NCBI RefSeq assembly: GCF_037126245.1 | Contig: NZ_CP136925.1 | Span: 984,001 to 1,048,000 of the forward strand | Length of the DNA stretch: 64,000 nt | From: Mangrovimonas cancribranchiae | GTDB taxonomy: Bacteria; Bacteroidota; Bacteroidia; Flavobacteriales; Flavobacteriaceae | Direction of reading: 5' to 3' | Part shown: piece by piece, positions 53,578-61,716 of the stretch | Position numbering within the stretch: position 1 is the stretch's first letter | Layout of the letters: the number at the start of each line of letters is the position of its first letter | Made by a program: the position numbers and the translations under genes | Notes under the pieces: generated by a model | The model's database searches: none | The model's input: the letters and a program-made list of their open reading frames with translations, nothing else | Told to the model about the DNA's origin: nothing

Positions 53578-53612
53578 TTAATCAGCATAGCTCTCTTTGT
53601 TATGCTGATTAA
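53578..53612. terminator. Terminator between convergent genes
   Basis: TTAATCAGCATA (53578-53589) and TATGCTGATTAA (53601-53612) form a 12-bp stem; the right arm includes the last codon of the next gene. Confidence 0.7.
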
Positions 53613-54607
53613 TTTCCTTTAATTCTCTTCCATAAATCGTTAAGCATGGCTTTGGCATCACCTGGTTTCCTAGGCTGCTCGATAAAGGTAACATGTCCCA
53701 TTGCATCTTCTTGTATTAAAAACTGAAACACAAAATCTTGAGAGTGGGGTTTTAGGTTTAGCAACCCAAAACGTAAGTCGTTAAAATATAGGTCACCATT
53801 TTTTTTTGAAATCGTGTACCAACCTTCCGAAATAGTAATCATACGTTGCATCTTTTCATGCGTTTGTAACTCGCCTAGTAAATGATGATTTTTAGGGTAG
53901 GAGGTAAAACGAATAGGTTTAGAATCGAAAAAAGAATAGCTTGCTAGTAAATATGCATCTTGAGTATTTACATTGGCATTCCATAGAATAGTATTTAGTG
54001 GCGATGGTCTTGTGTCAATATCAATATAATCTATATTTTGATCTTTTAAGGCTTGTTTAAATTGCGTGTATCCACCCCATTTTAACCCTAAACTAATCAA
54101 TAAGTAAATAGAGCTTACAGTTAATCCTAAAGTATTAAACAACCGCCGTTTTTTACTCGTTCTGTTTTGAAGCATAGTTAAAATTAAAAACACCAAAAAT
54201 GGCAACGTGTATAGTGGGTCGATAACAAAAATGTTTTTGTAGGCTAAACGTAAATCAAACGGCCAAAAAAGTTGTGTTCCCCAAGTGGTGTGGGCATCTA
54301 GTAATGGGTGAGTTATAAACGCCCAAAAGAATAACCAAGTCCAGTCTTTAATACTTTTATGGAGTTCAACTTTTGAGATTATCCACCCAAAAATAGGCGC
54401 AAATACAATAGAAAAAACAATAGAATGTGTAAAGCCACGATGAATTTCTAAAGCGGTAACAGTATCGGTTACATAAGAGGCTATAACATCCAAATCTGGA
54501 ATAGTACCAGCAATGGCTCCATAAAACATGGCTTTGTTGCCAACTTTTCGTCCTAAAACAGCTTCGCCAACAGCAGCACCTAATACAATTTGAGTAAGAG
54601 AATCCAT
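53609..54607 (-). CDS. YdjM-like metal-dependent membrane hydrolase
   Basis: 332 aa. MDSLTQIVLGAAVGEAVLG, AGTIPDLDVI and HRGFTHSIVF, THPLLDAHTTWG carry the family His/Asp residues; 4-5 helices. LexA-regulated YdjM relatives are of unknown substrate. It is divergent from the rhodanese operon; the shared Crp-type site does not line up with a -7 box on this strand. Confidence 0.85.
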   Translation of the reverse strand: MDSLTQIVLGAAVGEAVLGRKVGNKAMFYGAIAGTIPDLDVIASYVTDTVTALEIHRGFTHSIVFSIVFAPIFGWIISKVELHKSIKDWTWLFFWAFITHPLLDAHTTWGTQLFWPFDLRLAYKNIFVIDPLYTLPFLVFLILTMLQNRTSKKRRLFNTLGLTVSSIYLLISLGLKWGGYTQFKQALKDQNIDYIDIDTRPSPLNTILWNANVNTQDAYLLASYSFFDSKPIRFTSYPKNHHLLGELQTHEKMQRMITISEGWYTISKKNGDLYFNDLRFGLLNLKPHSQDFVFQFLIQEDAMGHVTFIEQPRKPGDAKAMLNDLWKRIKGN

Positions 54608-54676
54608 ATTTTTTGCTGTGCAAAGCTATTTAAAAAAGTATTTAAAGCACTATAACTGGTCTATAATTTAGGCAGT

Positions 54677-54720
54677 GTAACATAGGTTACTAATAAATAA
54701 AGATTAATAAGTTAATTTTA
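54677..54720 (+). promoter_or_regulatory. Crp/Fnr-type site 3 and -7-like box (rhodanese operon)
   Basis: GTAACATAGGTTAC (54677-54690) and TAATTTTA (54713-54720), same spacing; last base A instead of G. Confidence 0.7.
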
Positions 54721-54748
54721 TACTTCGTATAAATTTAATAATAAAAGT

Positions 54749-55090
54749 ATGTCGTTTTTATCAACATTATTTTCATCTAAAAGTCAAGATAGCAAGTCTG
54801 TAGTTGGGCTTTCTTCAGAAGAATTTAAAGCACAAATAGAGCATAAAAAAGTACAATTAATAGATGTTAGAACGCCAAGAGAGTTTAAATCGGGTTGCAT
54901 AAAAAAAGCCAAAAATATAGATTTTTTCTCTGGAGCGTTTAACAAAGAATGTCTTAAATTAGATAAGGGAAAGCCTGTTTATGTGTATTGCAGAAGCGGA
55001 AACAGAAGCCGTAAAGCAGCAAATAAACTAGCGAAAATGGGCTTTACTAAAATTTACGATCTTAACGGCGGTATTTTAAGATATAACTAA
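54749..55090 (+). CDS. Single-domain rhodanese
   Basis: 113 aa. LIDVRTPREFKSG, active loop VYCRSGNRSRKAA with the sulfur-carrying Cys, and DLNGGI. It moves sulfane sulfur to a thiol acceptor. First gene of a five-gene operon ending at 57268; a short 28-nt leader separates it from the -7-like box. Confidence 0.9.
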   Translation: MSFLSTLFSSKSQDSKSVVGLSSEEFKAQIEHKKVQLIDVRTPREFKSGCIKKAKNIDFFSGAFNKECLKLDKGKPVYVYCRSGNRSRKAANKLAKMGFTKIYDLNGGILRYN

Positions 55091-55101
55091 TAAGTAAATA
55101 C

Positions 55102-55371
55102 ATGACAGCAGCAATAATCGTTCAAAATTTAAAATGTGGTGGTTGTGCTAATACCATAACCAACAAACTATCTGAAATTAATACTATTTCAAATTTAAGT
55201 ATTAATGTAGAAGAAAGTAAAGTAACTTTTAATTACAACAAAGCGGCAGATATAATACTAGTAAAAGAAACCTTAAGAGCTTTAGGGTATCCTTCAATAG
55301 ACGATGCTAATTCTTTAACAGCAAAAGCAAAGTCCTTTGTAAGTTGTGCCACAGGAAAACTATCTAAATAA
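55102..55371 (+). CDS. HMA-domain metal-binding protein
   Basis: 89 aa. VQNLKCGGCANTI gives the CxxC metal site of heavy-metal-associated domains; ALGYPS ends the fold. A C-terminal FVSCATGK adds a third Cys. Probably a copper chaperone. It lies 11 nt after the rhodanese gene. Confidence 0.85.
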   Translation: MTAAIIVQNLKCGGCANTITNKLSEINTISNLSINVEESKVTFNYNKAADIILVKETLRALGYPSIDDANSLTAKAKSFVSCATGKLSK

Positions 55372-55377
55372 CACATT

Positions 55378-56376
55378 ATGAAAAAAATAATAATATTGGC
55401 TTTTTTATCGGTGGTCATTTTTAGTTGTAAAAACGATACAAAAAATAAAATGTCTGCTTTAGACAAGCAATTAAAGGCACAAAGTCATCCAGGTAAAAAG
55501 CTTATGGAAACGAATTGCTATACCTGTCATAGTCCTTCGGCTAGTCATGAAGATAGAATTGGTCCTCCAATGGTAGCCATAAAAAAACATTATATTGATA
55601 GTGAAACTTCTAAAGAAGAATTTATTAAAGCCATGCAAGAATGGATAAAAAATCCTAACGAAGAAGATGCAAAAATGTTTGGCGCTGTAAAACGTTTTGG
55701 AGTTATGCCTAAACAACATTTTCCTGAAGAAACCATACAGCAAATAGCAGATTATATGTACGATTTTGATATAAAACAACCCGAATGGTTTGAAGATCAC
55801 TTTAATGAACATAAAGGCCAAGGAAAAGGCGCTAGAAAGGGGCAAGGAAAAGGCATGCAAAAAAAACAAGTACAAACTAATTTTGAAGACCTTCCTTATG
55901 CCGAGCGTGGATTAAAATATGCGTTGTCTACAAAAGCAGTATTAGGAAAAAACCTAATGGGAACCATTCAAAAACAAGGTACCATAGAGGCCTTAGCTTT
56001 TTGTAATGAAAAAGCCTACCCATTAACAGATAGTATGTCGGTTGTACATAACGCTAATATTAAACGGGTATCAGATAAACCAAGAAACCAAAATAATCAA
56101 GCTAGTCAAGAAGAGTTAGATTATATAAAAACATTTAAACAAGTTGTTGCAAGTAACGAAGAACCTAAACCTCTAGTAAAGGAATTAGACAATAAAGTGC
56201 AGGTATATTATCCTATTGTTACAAATACCATGTGTTTACAATGCCATGGAAAACCTAATGAAACTTTAGCACAATCAACATTAACAAAAATTAATGAATT
56301 GTATCCAAACGATAAAGCCATAGGCTATGATGCTAACGAGGTTAGAGGTATTTGGCGTGTTACTTTTGCAAAATAA
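55378..56376 (+). CDS. Cytochrome c-DUF3365 (Tll0287-like) fusion lipoprotein
   Basis: 332 aa. Lipoprotein signal ending VVIFSC. Haem site CYTCH near residue 43 opens a c-type domain with a Met ligand probably in FGVMPKQ; after a Gly/Lys-rich linker (GKGARKGQGKG) a DUF3365 domain follows with a second haem site CLQCH. Tll0287-type domains sense or carry haem/redox. This two-haem fusion is a client for the ResB-CcsA protein. Position in a sulfur operon suggests electron transfer from sulfide oxidation (inference). Confidence 0.85.
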   Translation: MKKIIILAFLSVVIFSCKNDTKNKMSALDKQLKAQSHPGKKLMETNCYTCHSPSASHEDRIGPPMVAIKKHYIDSETSKEEFIKAMQEWIKNPNEEDAKMFGAVKRFGVMPKQHFPEETIQQIADYMYDFDIKQPEWFEDHFNEHKGQGKGARKGQGKGMQKKQVQTNFEDLPYAERGLKYALSTKAVLGKNLMGTIQKQGTIEALAFCNEKAYPLTDSMSVVHNANIKRVSDKPRNQNNQASQEELDYIKTFKQVVASNEEPKPLVKELDNKVQVYYPIVTNTMCLQCHGKPNETLAQSTLTKINELYPNDKAIGYDANEVRGIWRVTFAK

Positions 56377-56387
56377 ATACAAGTATT

Positions 56388-56684
56388 ATGAGTAAATTTT
56401 CAGAAATAATAAATCAAGAAAAACCTGTATTGGTTGACTTTTTTGCAGAGTGGTGTGGCCCATGCAAAATGATGAGTCCTATTTTAAAACAGGTAAAAGA
56501 TACCATGGGAGATAACGTTTCTATTATTAAAATAGATGTTGATAAAAACCAAGCGCTAGCTGCAAAACACCAAGTAAGAGGCGTACCAACACTACTATTG
56601 TTTAAAAATGGAAAACAAGTTTGGCGTCAGTCGGGTGTGTTGGAAAAAGATGAGATAATTAATGTTATAAATACATCGAATTAA
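56388..56684 (+). CDS. trxA: Thioredoxin
   Basis: 98 aa from ATG 56388; the in-frame upstream codons overlap the cytochrome gene. Active site FFAEWCGPCKMM and cis-Pro in RGVPTLLLF. Cytosolic. Its stop overlaps the methyltransferase start (TAATG). Confidence 0.95.
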   Translation: MSKFSEIINQEKPVLVDFFAEWCGPCKMMSPILKQVKDTMGDNVSIIKIDVDKNQALAAKHQVRGVPTLLLFKNGKQVWRQSGVLEKDEIINVINTSN

Positions 56685-57268
56685 TGAATTTATCTAAAAC
56701 CTTTTGGGATGATAAATATAAGAATAACGACATAGGTTGGGATTTAGGAGAGGTGTCGCCACCAATAAAAACTTATGTAAATCAATTAACCAATAAAGCG
56801 TTACATATTTTAATTCCTGGAGGAGGGAACTCCTACGAGGCCGAGTATTTACATGCTAAAGGTTTTAAAAATGTGTATGTGGTAGATTTATCAAAAACAG
56901 CGCTATCTAATATTAAACAGCGTATACCATCGTTTCCGTCTTCACATTTAATTAATAAAGACTTTTTCGAATTAGACATGACTTTCGATTTAATTATAGA
57001 GCAAACATTTTTTTGCGCTATAAATCCAACTTTAAGAGAGCAATACGTTACCAAATCTAACGAACTTTTAAAAGCTAAAGGCAAAGTTGTTGGGCTGCTT
57101 TTCAATGTGCCTTTAAATATCGATAAACCTCCTTTTGGTGGTTGTAAAGAGGATTATATGACATATTTTAAAAAGTATTTTAATATTGTTTTAATGGAAG
57201 AAGCTTATAATTCTCACGATACAAGACACGGCAAAGAGCTCTTTTTTATTATCAAGAAAAAAGACTAG
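56684..57268 (+). CDS. TPMT-like SAM methyltransferase, probable thiol methyltransferase
   Basis: 194 aa. FWDDKYKNNDIGWDLGEVSPPI, LIPGGGNSYEAEYLHAKG and VVDLSKTAL form the TPMT-family SAM site; FIEQTFFCAINP-like and GGCKEDY follow. TPMT-family enzymes methylate thiols, halides and in some cases sulfide, so methylation of H2S or persulfide thiols is a plausible job here. Last gene of the operon. Confidence 0.8.
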   Translation: MNLSKTFWDDKYKNNDIGWDLGEVSPPIKTYVNQLTNKALHILIPGGGNSYEAEYLHAKGFKNVYVVDLSKTALSNIKQRIPSFPSSHLINKDFFELDMTFDLIIEQTFFCAINPTLREQYVTKSNELLKAKGKVVGLLFNVPLNIDKPPFGGCKEDYMTYFKKYFNIVLMEEAYNSHDTRHGKELFFIIKKKD

Positions 57269-57295
57269 TTATAATTTAAAAAACTTAAAAACAAG

Positions 57296-57331
57296 AAAAG
57301 AGGAAGTGACTTACAAGCGTTCCTCTTTTTT
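57296..57331 (+). terminator. Terminator after methyltransferase
   Basis: AAAAGAGGAA (57296-57305) and TTCCTCTTTT (57320-57329) pair and run into T. Confidence 0.8.
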
Positions 57332-57375
57332 TATATGTAAAAGCTTTTATACAGGGTATGTGCAAAAAGTATTAA

Positions 57376-57419
57376 GTAACAAAGGTTACAATAAAAAAGA
57401 CTAATACATACTAACTTTA
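57376..57419 (+). promoter_or_regulatory. Crp/Fnr-type site 4 and -7-like box (DUF2202 gene)
   Basis: GTAACAAAGGTTAC (57376-57389) and TAACTTTA (57412-57419), same spacing. Confidence 0.7.
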
Positions 57420-57447
57420 ACATGGACAAATATAAAAACAACTCGCC

Positions 57448-58080
57448 ATGAAAAAGCTAAGAATAACTTCAATCCTTACCGCCTTTATTATAACAGTATC
57501 AATGTCATTTTTAAGTGCATGTAGCTCAGATGACGATGCGAATTCGAGAAACTTCAACACAAATCAACCACTAACAGAAACCGATAAAGATGCACTGCTA
57601 TTTATGTTAGAAGAAGAAAAGCTAGCGAGAGATACGTATGTATATTTAAATAATGAATGGTCTATAAGCCAGTTTGATAACATTAAAGATAGTGAACAAA
57701 TGCATATGAATGCCGTAGAAAACCTTTTAACGCAATATAATGTCGCATACACCATTTTACCAATGGGAGAATTTGAAGATGAAATATTACAAGATCTTTA
57801 TAACCAGTTTATCATAGATGGAACGATAAGCCAAGCAAATGCACTTCAAATTGGAGCAACAATAGAAGATTTAGATATTGTAGACTTAGAAGATTATATA
57901 AATGCCACATCAAATACCAATTTAATTCGTGTTTTCGAAAAGCTTCAATGTGGCTCTCGTAACCATTTAAGAAGCTTTGTTAGCGTTATAGAAAATGCGG
58001 GTGATACGTATACACCACAATACTTATCGCAAGAAGATTATAATAGCATTATAGCAGGAAGTCACGAACAGTGTAATTAA
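57448..58080 (+). CDS. DUF2202 ferritin-like lipoprotein
   Basis: 210 aa. Signal ends SFLSAC followed by SSDDDA, an acidic surface-export-like tail. The ferritin-like metal helices show EEEKLARDTYVYL, SEQMHMNAVENLL and CGSRNHLRSFV. It may bind a di-iron or other metal centre and guard against oxidants. Exported. Confidence 0.8.
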   Translation: MKKLRITSILTAFIITVSMSFLSACSSDDDANSRNFNTNQPLTETDKDALLFMLEEEKLARDTYVYLNNEWSISQFDNIKDSEQMHMNAVENLLTQYNVAYTILPMGEFEDEILQDLYNQFIIDGTISQANALQIGATIEDLDIVDLEDYINATSNTNLIRVFEKLQCGSRNHLRSFVSVIENAGDTYTPQYLSQEDYNSIIAGSHEQCN

Positions 58081-58174
58081 TTATTTTATCGTGATTAAAA
58101 TCATTTTATGATCGTTCTTTTTGTGCTAATTTTAGTTATACACGAAAATAAAAGCCGTTTTTAAAGTCTCTTGT

Positions 58175-58218
58175 GTAACTTAAGTAGCATTGATAAACCT
58201 TATAACTAATTATATTTG
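58175..58218 (+). promoter_or_regulatory. Crp/Fnr-type site 5 and -7 box (peroxiredoxin)
   Basis: GTAACTTAAGTAGC (58175-58188, right half imperfect) and TATATTTG (58211-58218), same spacing. Confidence 0.7.
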
Positions 58219-58246
58219 ATATAAATAAATTTAATACAAAAATATT

Positions 58247-58972
58247 ATGAATAATTCAGAAGTAACAACAGAAAAAGAAGTGTTTTCAATGCCAAGAATT
58301 GGCGATAAAGCACCAGAGTTTAAAGCAGTAACGACACAAGGTGAGATAAATTTCCCATCAGATTATAAAGGCGAATGGGCCATTTTATTTAGTCATCCAG
58401 CAGATTTTACACCAGTTTGTACCTCAGAGTTTATGACCTTTGCTCATTTAGAAGAAAAGTTTAATAAAGCAAATTGTAAACTAGTAGGTTTATCGGTAGA
58501 TGGTTTGTATAGTCATATAGCATGGCTTAGATCAATAAAGGATAAAATTAAATTTAACGGTATGGAAAACGTAGAAGTTAAATTTCCTTTAATTGAAGAT
58601 ATTACCATGGAGGTTGCCAAGAAATATGGTATGATACAGCCAGGCGAACATAAAACACAAGCCGTAAGAGCTGTCTTTTTTGTAGATCCAGAAAGCATTG
58701 TAAGAGCAATAATTTATTACCCGTTAAGCTTAGGAAGAAATTTCGACGAAATTTACAGAGCATTAATAGCCATGCAAACATCAGATAAGTTTAATGTAGC
58801 AACTCCGGCAGATTGGGAACCAGGAAAAGACGTTATTGTTTCTCCTGCAGGTTCTTGTGGCGTAGCTGAAGAACGAATGACAAACACAGAAGATTTAACA
58901 TGTGAAGATTGGTTTTTCTGTACTAAGAAATTAGATAAAGACTTAGTACTTAACGAAGTTTTAAAATCATAA
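58247..58972 (+). CDS. Peroxiredoxin (Prx6/AhpC type)
   Basis: 241 aa. HPADFTPVCTSEF holds the peroxidatic Cys; long C-terminal part as in Prx6 with SCGVAEE and CEDWFFC supplying extra cysteines. Reduces peroxides. Followed by a perfect 26-bp hairpin. Confidence 0.9.
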   Translation: MNNSEVTTEKEVFSMPRIGDKAPEFKAVTTQGEINFPSDYKGEWAILFSHPADFTPVCTSEFMTFAHLEEKFNKANCKLVGLSVDGLYSHIAWLRSIKDKIKFNGMENVEVKFPLIEDITMEVAKKYGMIQPGEHKTQAVRAVFFVDPESIVRAIIYYPLSLGRNFDEIYRALIAMQTSDKFNVATPADWEPGKDVIVSPAGSCGVAEERMTNTEDLTCEDWFFCTKKLDKDLVLNEVLKS

Positions 58973-58984
58973 TTTTAAAAAAGA

Positions 58985-59013
58985 AAAGGCTCTCAATATT
59001 GAGAGCCTTTTTT
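58985..59013 (+). terminator. Terminator after peroxiredoxin
   Basis: Perfect palindrome AAAGGCTCTCAAT / ATTGAGAGCCTTT followed by T. Confidence 0.9.
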
Positions 59014-59075
59014 TATGTTAAAATAGTATAAAACACCTAATTACATTGTATTTTTAAAGAACACAAAAACCAACT

Positions 59076-60407
59076 ATGGAAGATATGCTTTTTTACGATA
59101 GGATGCAGTTTGCATTTACTATCACATTCCATTATTTATTTCCACAATTAACTATGGGATTATCTTTAATGATAGTCTATTTTAAATGGAAATTTCTCAG
59201 AACCAAAATTGATAAATACAACGATGCTGCAAAATTCTGGATGAAAATTTTTGCACTTAACTTTGCTATGGGAGTTGTTACAGGAATTCCTATGGAGTTT
59301 CAATTTGGTACCAACTGGGCCAAATTTTCAGAACTTACAGGAGGCATCATAGGTCAAACACTTGCTATGGAAGGTATGTTTTCCTTCTTTTTAGAATCCT
59401 CCTTTTTAGGGCTCTTTTTATTTGGTGAAAAATTATTAGGTCATAAATTACACTTTGTAACAGGCTTTTTAGTTTTTTTAGGGTCTTGGGCAAGTGGTTA
59501 TTTAATAATTGCTACTCACTCATGGATGCAATACCCTGTAGGATATGAAATTTTAGAAAATGGAAAATTCGTACTTAATAATTTTAATGCTTTGTTTTCT
59601 AATCCTTGGTTACTACCATCTTATTTGCATAACCAATTAGCTTCAATAATTACATCGTCATTCGTGGTTTCTGCAGTAGGAGCGTTTTATCTTTTAAATA
59701 AAAAGCATACAGAGTTTGGAAAACTCTTTGTTAAAACAGGTGTTGTTTTTGGGGTAATATCTAGTGTTCTTGTGGCGTTTCCAACGGGCGATTGGACGGC
59801 AAAAAATGTAGCAAAACACCAACCTGTAACTTTTGCTGCAATGGAAGGAATTTTTGAAACCGAAGATGGCGGTTCAGAAATTGTACTTATAGGTCAGCCA
59901 AATGTGTTAGAAAAGAAATTAGATAATAAAATAGCCGTTCCAAATGTGCTTAGTTTTTTAACCTATCAAAAATGGGATGCACAAATAAAAGGGCTTAATG
60001 AGTTTAACGAAGAAGATTACCCAACAAATATTCCAGGATTATATTATGCATACCATATTATGGTTGGCTTAGGGACCATTTTTATTGGAATTATGTTATT
60101 AGCCAATATCCAGTTATTTAGGAAAAAGCTATACAAAACAAAATGGATGTTATGGGGATTAATGTTTATGTTGCCATTTCCTTATATAGCGAATACAACA
60201 GGATGGTACACAGCAGAATTAGGTAGACAGCCTTGGTTGGTTTACAACTTATTACGTACAACAGAAGGCGCTTCTCCTACAGTTTCTTCGGGTAATACAC
60301 TATTTACCTTACTTGGTTTTATAGGATTATATTTATTGTTAGGCTTATTGTTTTTAATGCTAGCAGGGAAAATTATTAATAAAGGACCACAACTTAATCA
60401 AGACTAA
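59076..60407 (+). CDS. cydA: Cytochrome bd-type oxidase subunit I
   Basis: 443 aa, ~9 helices. FAFTITFHYLFPQLTMG with the haem His, MEFQFGTNW, GWYTAELGRQPW typical of CydA; short Q-loop. Forms a sulfide-tolerant quinol oxidase with CydB 2 nt downstream. No GTAAC site upstream. Confidence 0.95.
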   Translation: MEDMLFYDRMQFAFTITFHYLFPQLTMGLSLMIVYFKWKFLRTKIDKYNDAAKFWMKIFALNFAMGVVTGIPMEFQFGTNWAKFSELTGGIIGQTLAMEGMFSFFLESSFLGLFLFGEKLLGHKLHFVTGFLVFLGSWASGYLIIATHSWMQYPVGYEILENGKFVLNNFNALFSNPWLLPSYLHNQLASIITSSFVVSAVGAFYLLNKKHTEFGKLFVKTGVVFGVISSVLVAFPTGDWTAKNVAKHQPVTFAAMEGIFETEDGGSEIVLIGQPNVLEKKLDNKIAVPNVLSFLTYQKWDAQIKGLNEFNEEDYPTNIPGLYYAYHIMVGLGTIFIGIMLLANIQLFRKKLYKTKWMLWGLMFMLPFPYIANTTGWYTAELGRQPWLVYNLLRTTEGASPTVSSGNTLFTLLGFIGLYLLLGLLFLMLAGKIINKGPQLNQD

Positions 60408-60409
60408 TT

Positions 60410-61486
60410 ATGGAATTATTTTGGTATATCGTTTTAATGAGTATGCTCGCTATTTATGTTATTTTAGATGGTTACGATTTTGGCGCTGGTATTATTCATT
60501 TATTTTTTGCGAAAAAAGAAAAAGATAAAAAAGCCATAACCAATGCTATTGGTCCGTTTTGGGACGCTAACGAAGTCTGGTTAATTGCAGCTGGAGGAGT
60601 GTTGTTTTTTGCTTTTCCAACGTTATATGCTTCTTCATTTAGCGGATTTTATTTACCACTAATTATTATTTTATGGTTGCTTATTTTTAGAGCTGTCGGT
60701 TTGGAACTTCGAGGACAAATACACAATAAAATGTGGGAAACTATCTGGGATAAGGCTTTTGGTATTTCAAGTTTGTTATTAGCCTTGTTTTTTGGAGTAG
60801 CACTAGGAAACGTCGTCAGAGGCGTCAACTTAGGAAATGTGGTTAATGGCGTATCTACACATGAAGCACATTATTTCTTTTTACCACTTTGGAACCCAAC
60901 ATTTAGTCCGCAAACCGAGCAGTTAGGCATTATAGATTGGTTTACCCTTTTGTTGGGTGTAATAGGTGTTGTGGCTTTAACAATTCACGGTGCTAATTGG
61001 ATTATTTTTAAAACAAATTCAGATTTAAATAATAAACTAAAACGCATCGTTTTTAATCTCAATTTTGTGTTGTTAGGACTAATTGTTATTTCATTATTAA
61101 TCTGGCATATTATAGAACCTAAACCGTTTCATAATTTTTTAAACACCCCTTGGTTATGGGTTTTCCCCATAATAACAATAATAGGCGTTTTAGGACTGTT
61201 TAACGTAAAAGTATTTAAAAAAGATGGTTATGGCTTTTTGTTTTCATCATTGTTTTTATTTGGCGGATTAACCTCTACAGTAGCTTCAATATTTCCAAAG
61301 GTACTACCATCTACAAATACCATAAATCCAGATTTAACTATTTACAATGTGGCTGCAGATTATTATGGGCTATCGGTAGGAGTTTATTGGTTTATTATTG
61401 CTGTTGTTTTAGTAGCTATATATTTTACCATTCAATACCGTGTTTTTAAAGGTAAAATGGATAATGTTGGTTATGGAGAACACTAA
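60410..61486 (+). CDS. cydB: Cytochrome bd-type oxidase subunit II
   Basis: 358 aa, ~8 helices. Start LDGYDFGAGIIHLFF and GPFWDANEVWLIAAGGVLFFAFP are the CydB signatures. It pairs with CydA and starts 2 nt after it. Confidence 0.95.
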   Translation: MELFWYIVLMSMLAIYVILDGYDFGAGIIHLFFAKKEKDKKAITNAIGPFWDANEVWLIAAGGVLFFAFPTLYASSFSGFYLPLIIILWLLIFRAVGLELRGQIHNKMWETIWDKAFGISSLLLALFFGVALGNVVRGVNLGNVVNGVSTHEAHYFFLPLWNPTFSPQTEQLGIIDWFTLLLGVIGVVALTIHGANWIIFKTNSDLNNKLKRIVFNLNFVLLGLIVISLLIWHIIEPKPFHNFLNTPWLWVFPIITIIGVLGLFNVKVFKKDGYGFLFSSLFLFGGLTSTVASIFPKVLPSTNTINPDLTIYNVAADYYGLSVGVYWFIIAVVLVAIYFTIQYRVFKGKMDNVGYGEH

Positions 61487-61543
61487 CTTTTTTGTAAAAA
61501 AACAACTAACAAATACATTTATTCTGTAGTGAGAATAGAAACT

Positions 61544-61571
61544 AAAAAGCAGCAATTAAGCTGCTTTTTTT
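61544..61571 (+). terminator. Terminator after cydB
   Basis: AAAAAGCAGC and GCTGCTTTTT pair around AATTAA, then T. Confidence 0.85.
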
Positions 61572-61573
61572 AT

Positions 61574-61617
61574 GTAACATAAGTTACGTTTTAAGTGGTT
61601 GAAAAGTGTCATCTTTA
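61574..61617 (+). promoter_or_regulatory. Crp/Fnr-type site 6 and -7-like box (SQR-like gene)
   Basis: GTAACATAAGTTAC (61574-61587) with CATCTTTA (61610-61617) at the same distance; first and last box bases deviate. About 100 nt of leader to the ATG. Confidence 0.6.
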
Positions 61618-61716
61618 TCAAAAGATTAATAAGGTGTAATAATTTAGTTTTCAAAATGATATCTGTCATTTTGTGATTTGTTTTTTCACCCTAATTTTAA
61701 CTAAATACACAAAAAC

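Noticed and set aside
54607-54690. Site 3 as regulator of the divergent membrane hydrolase
   Set aside because: At the expected distance on the minus strand there is no -7-like box, so only the rhodanese operon fits.
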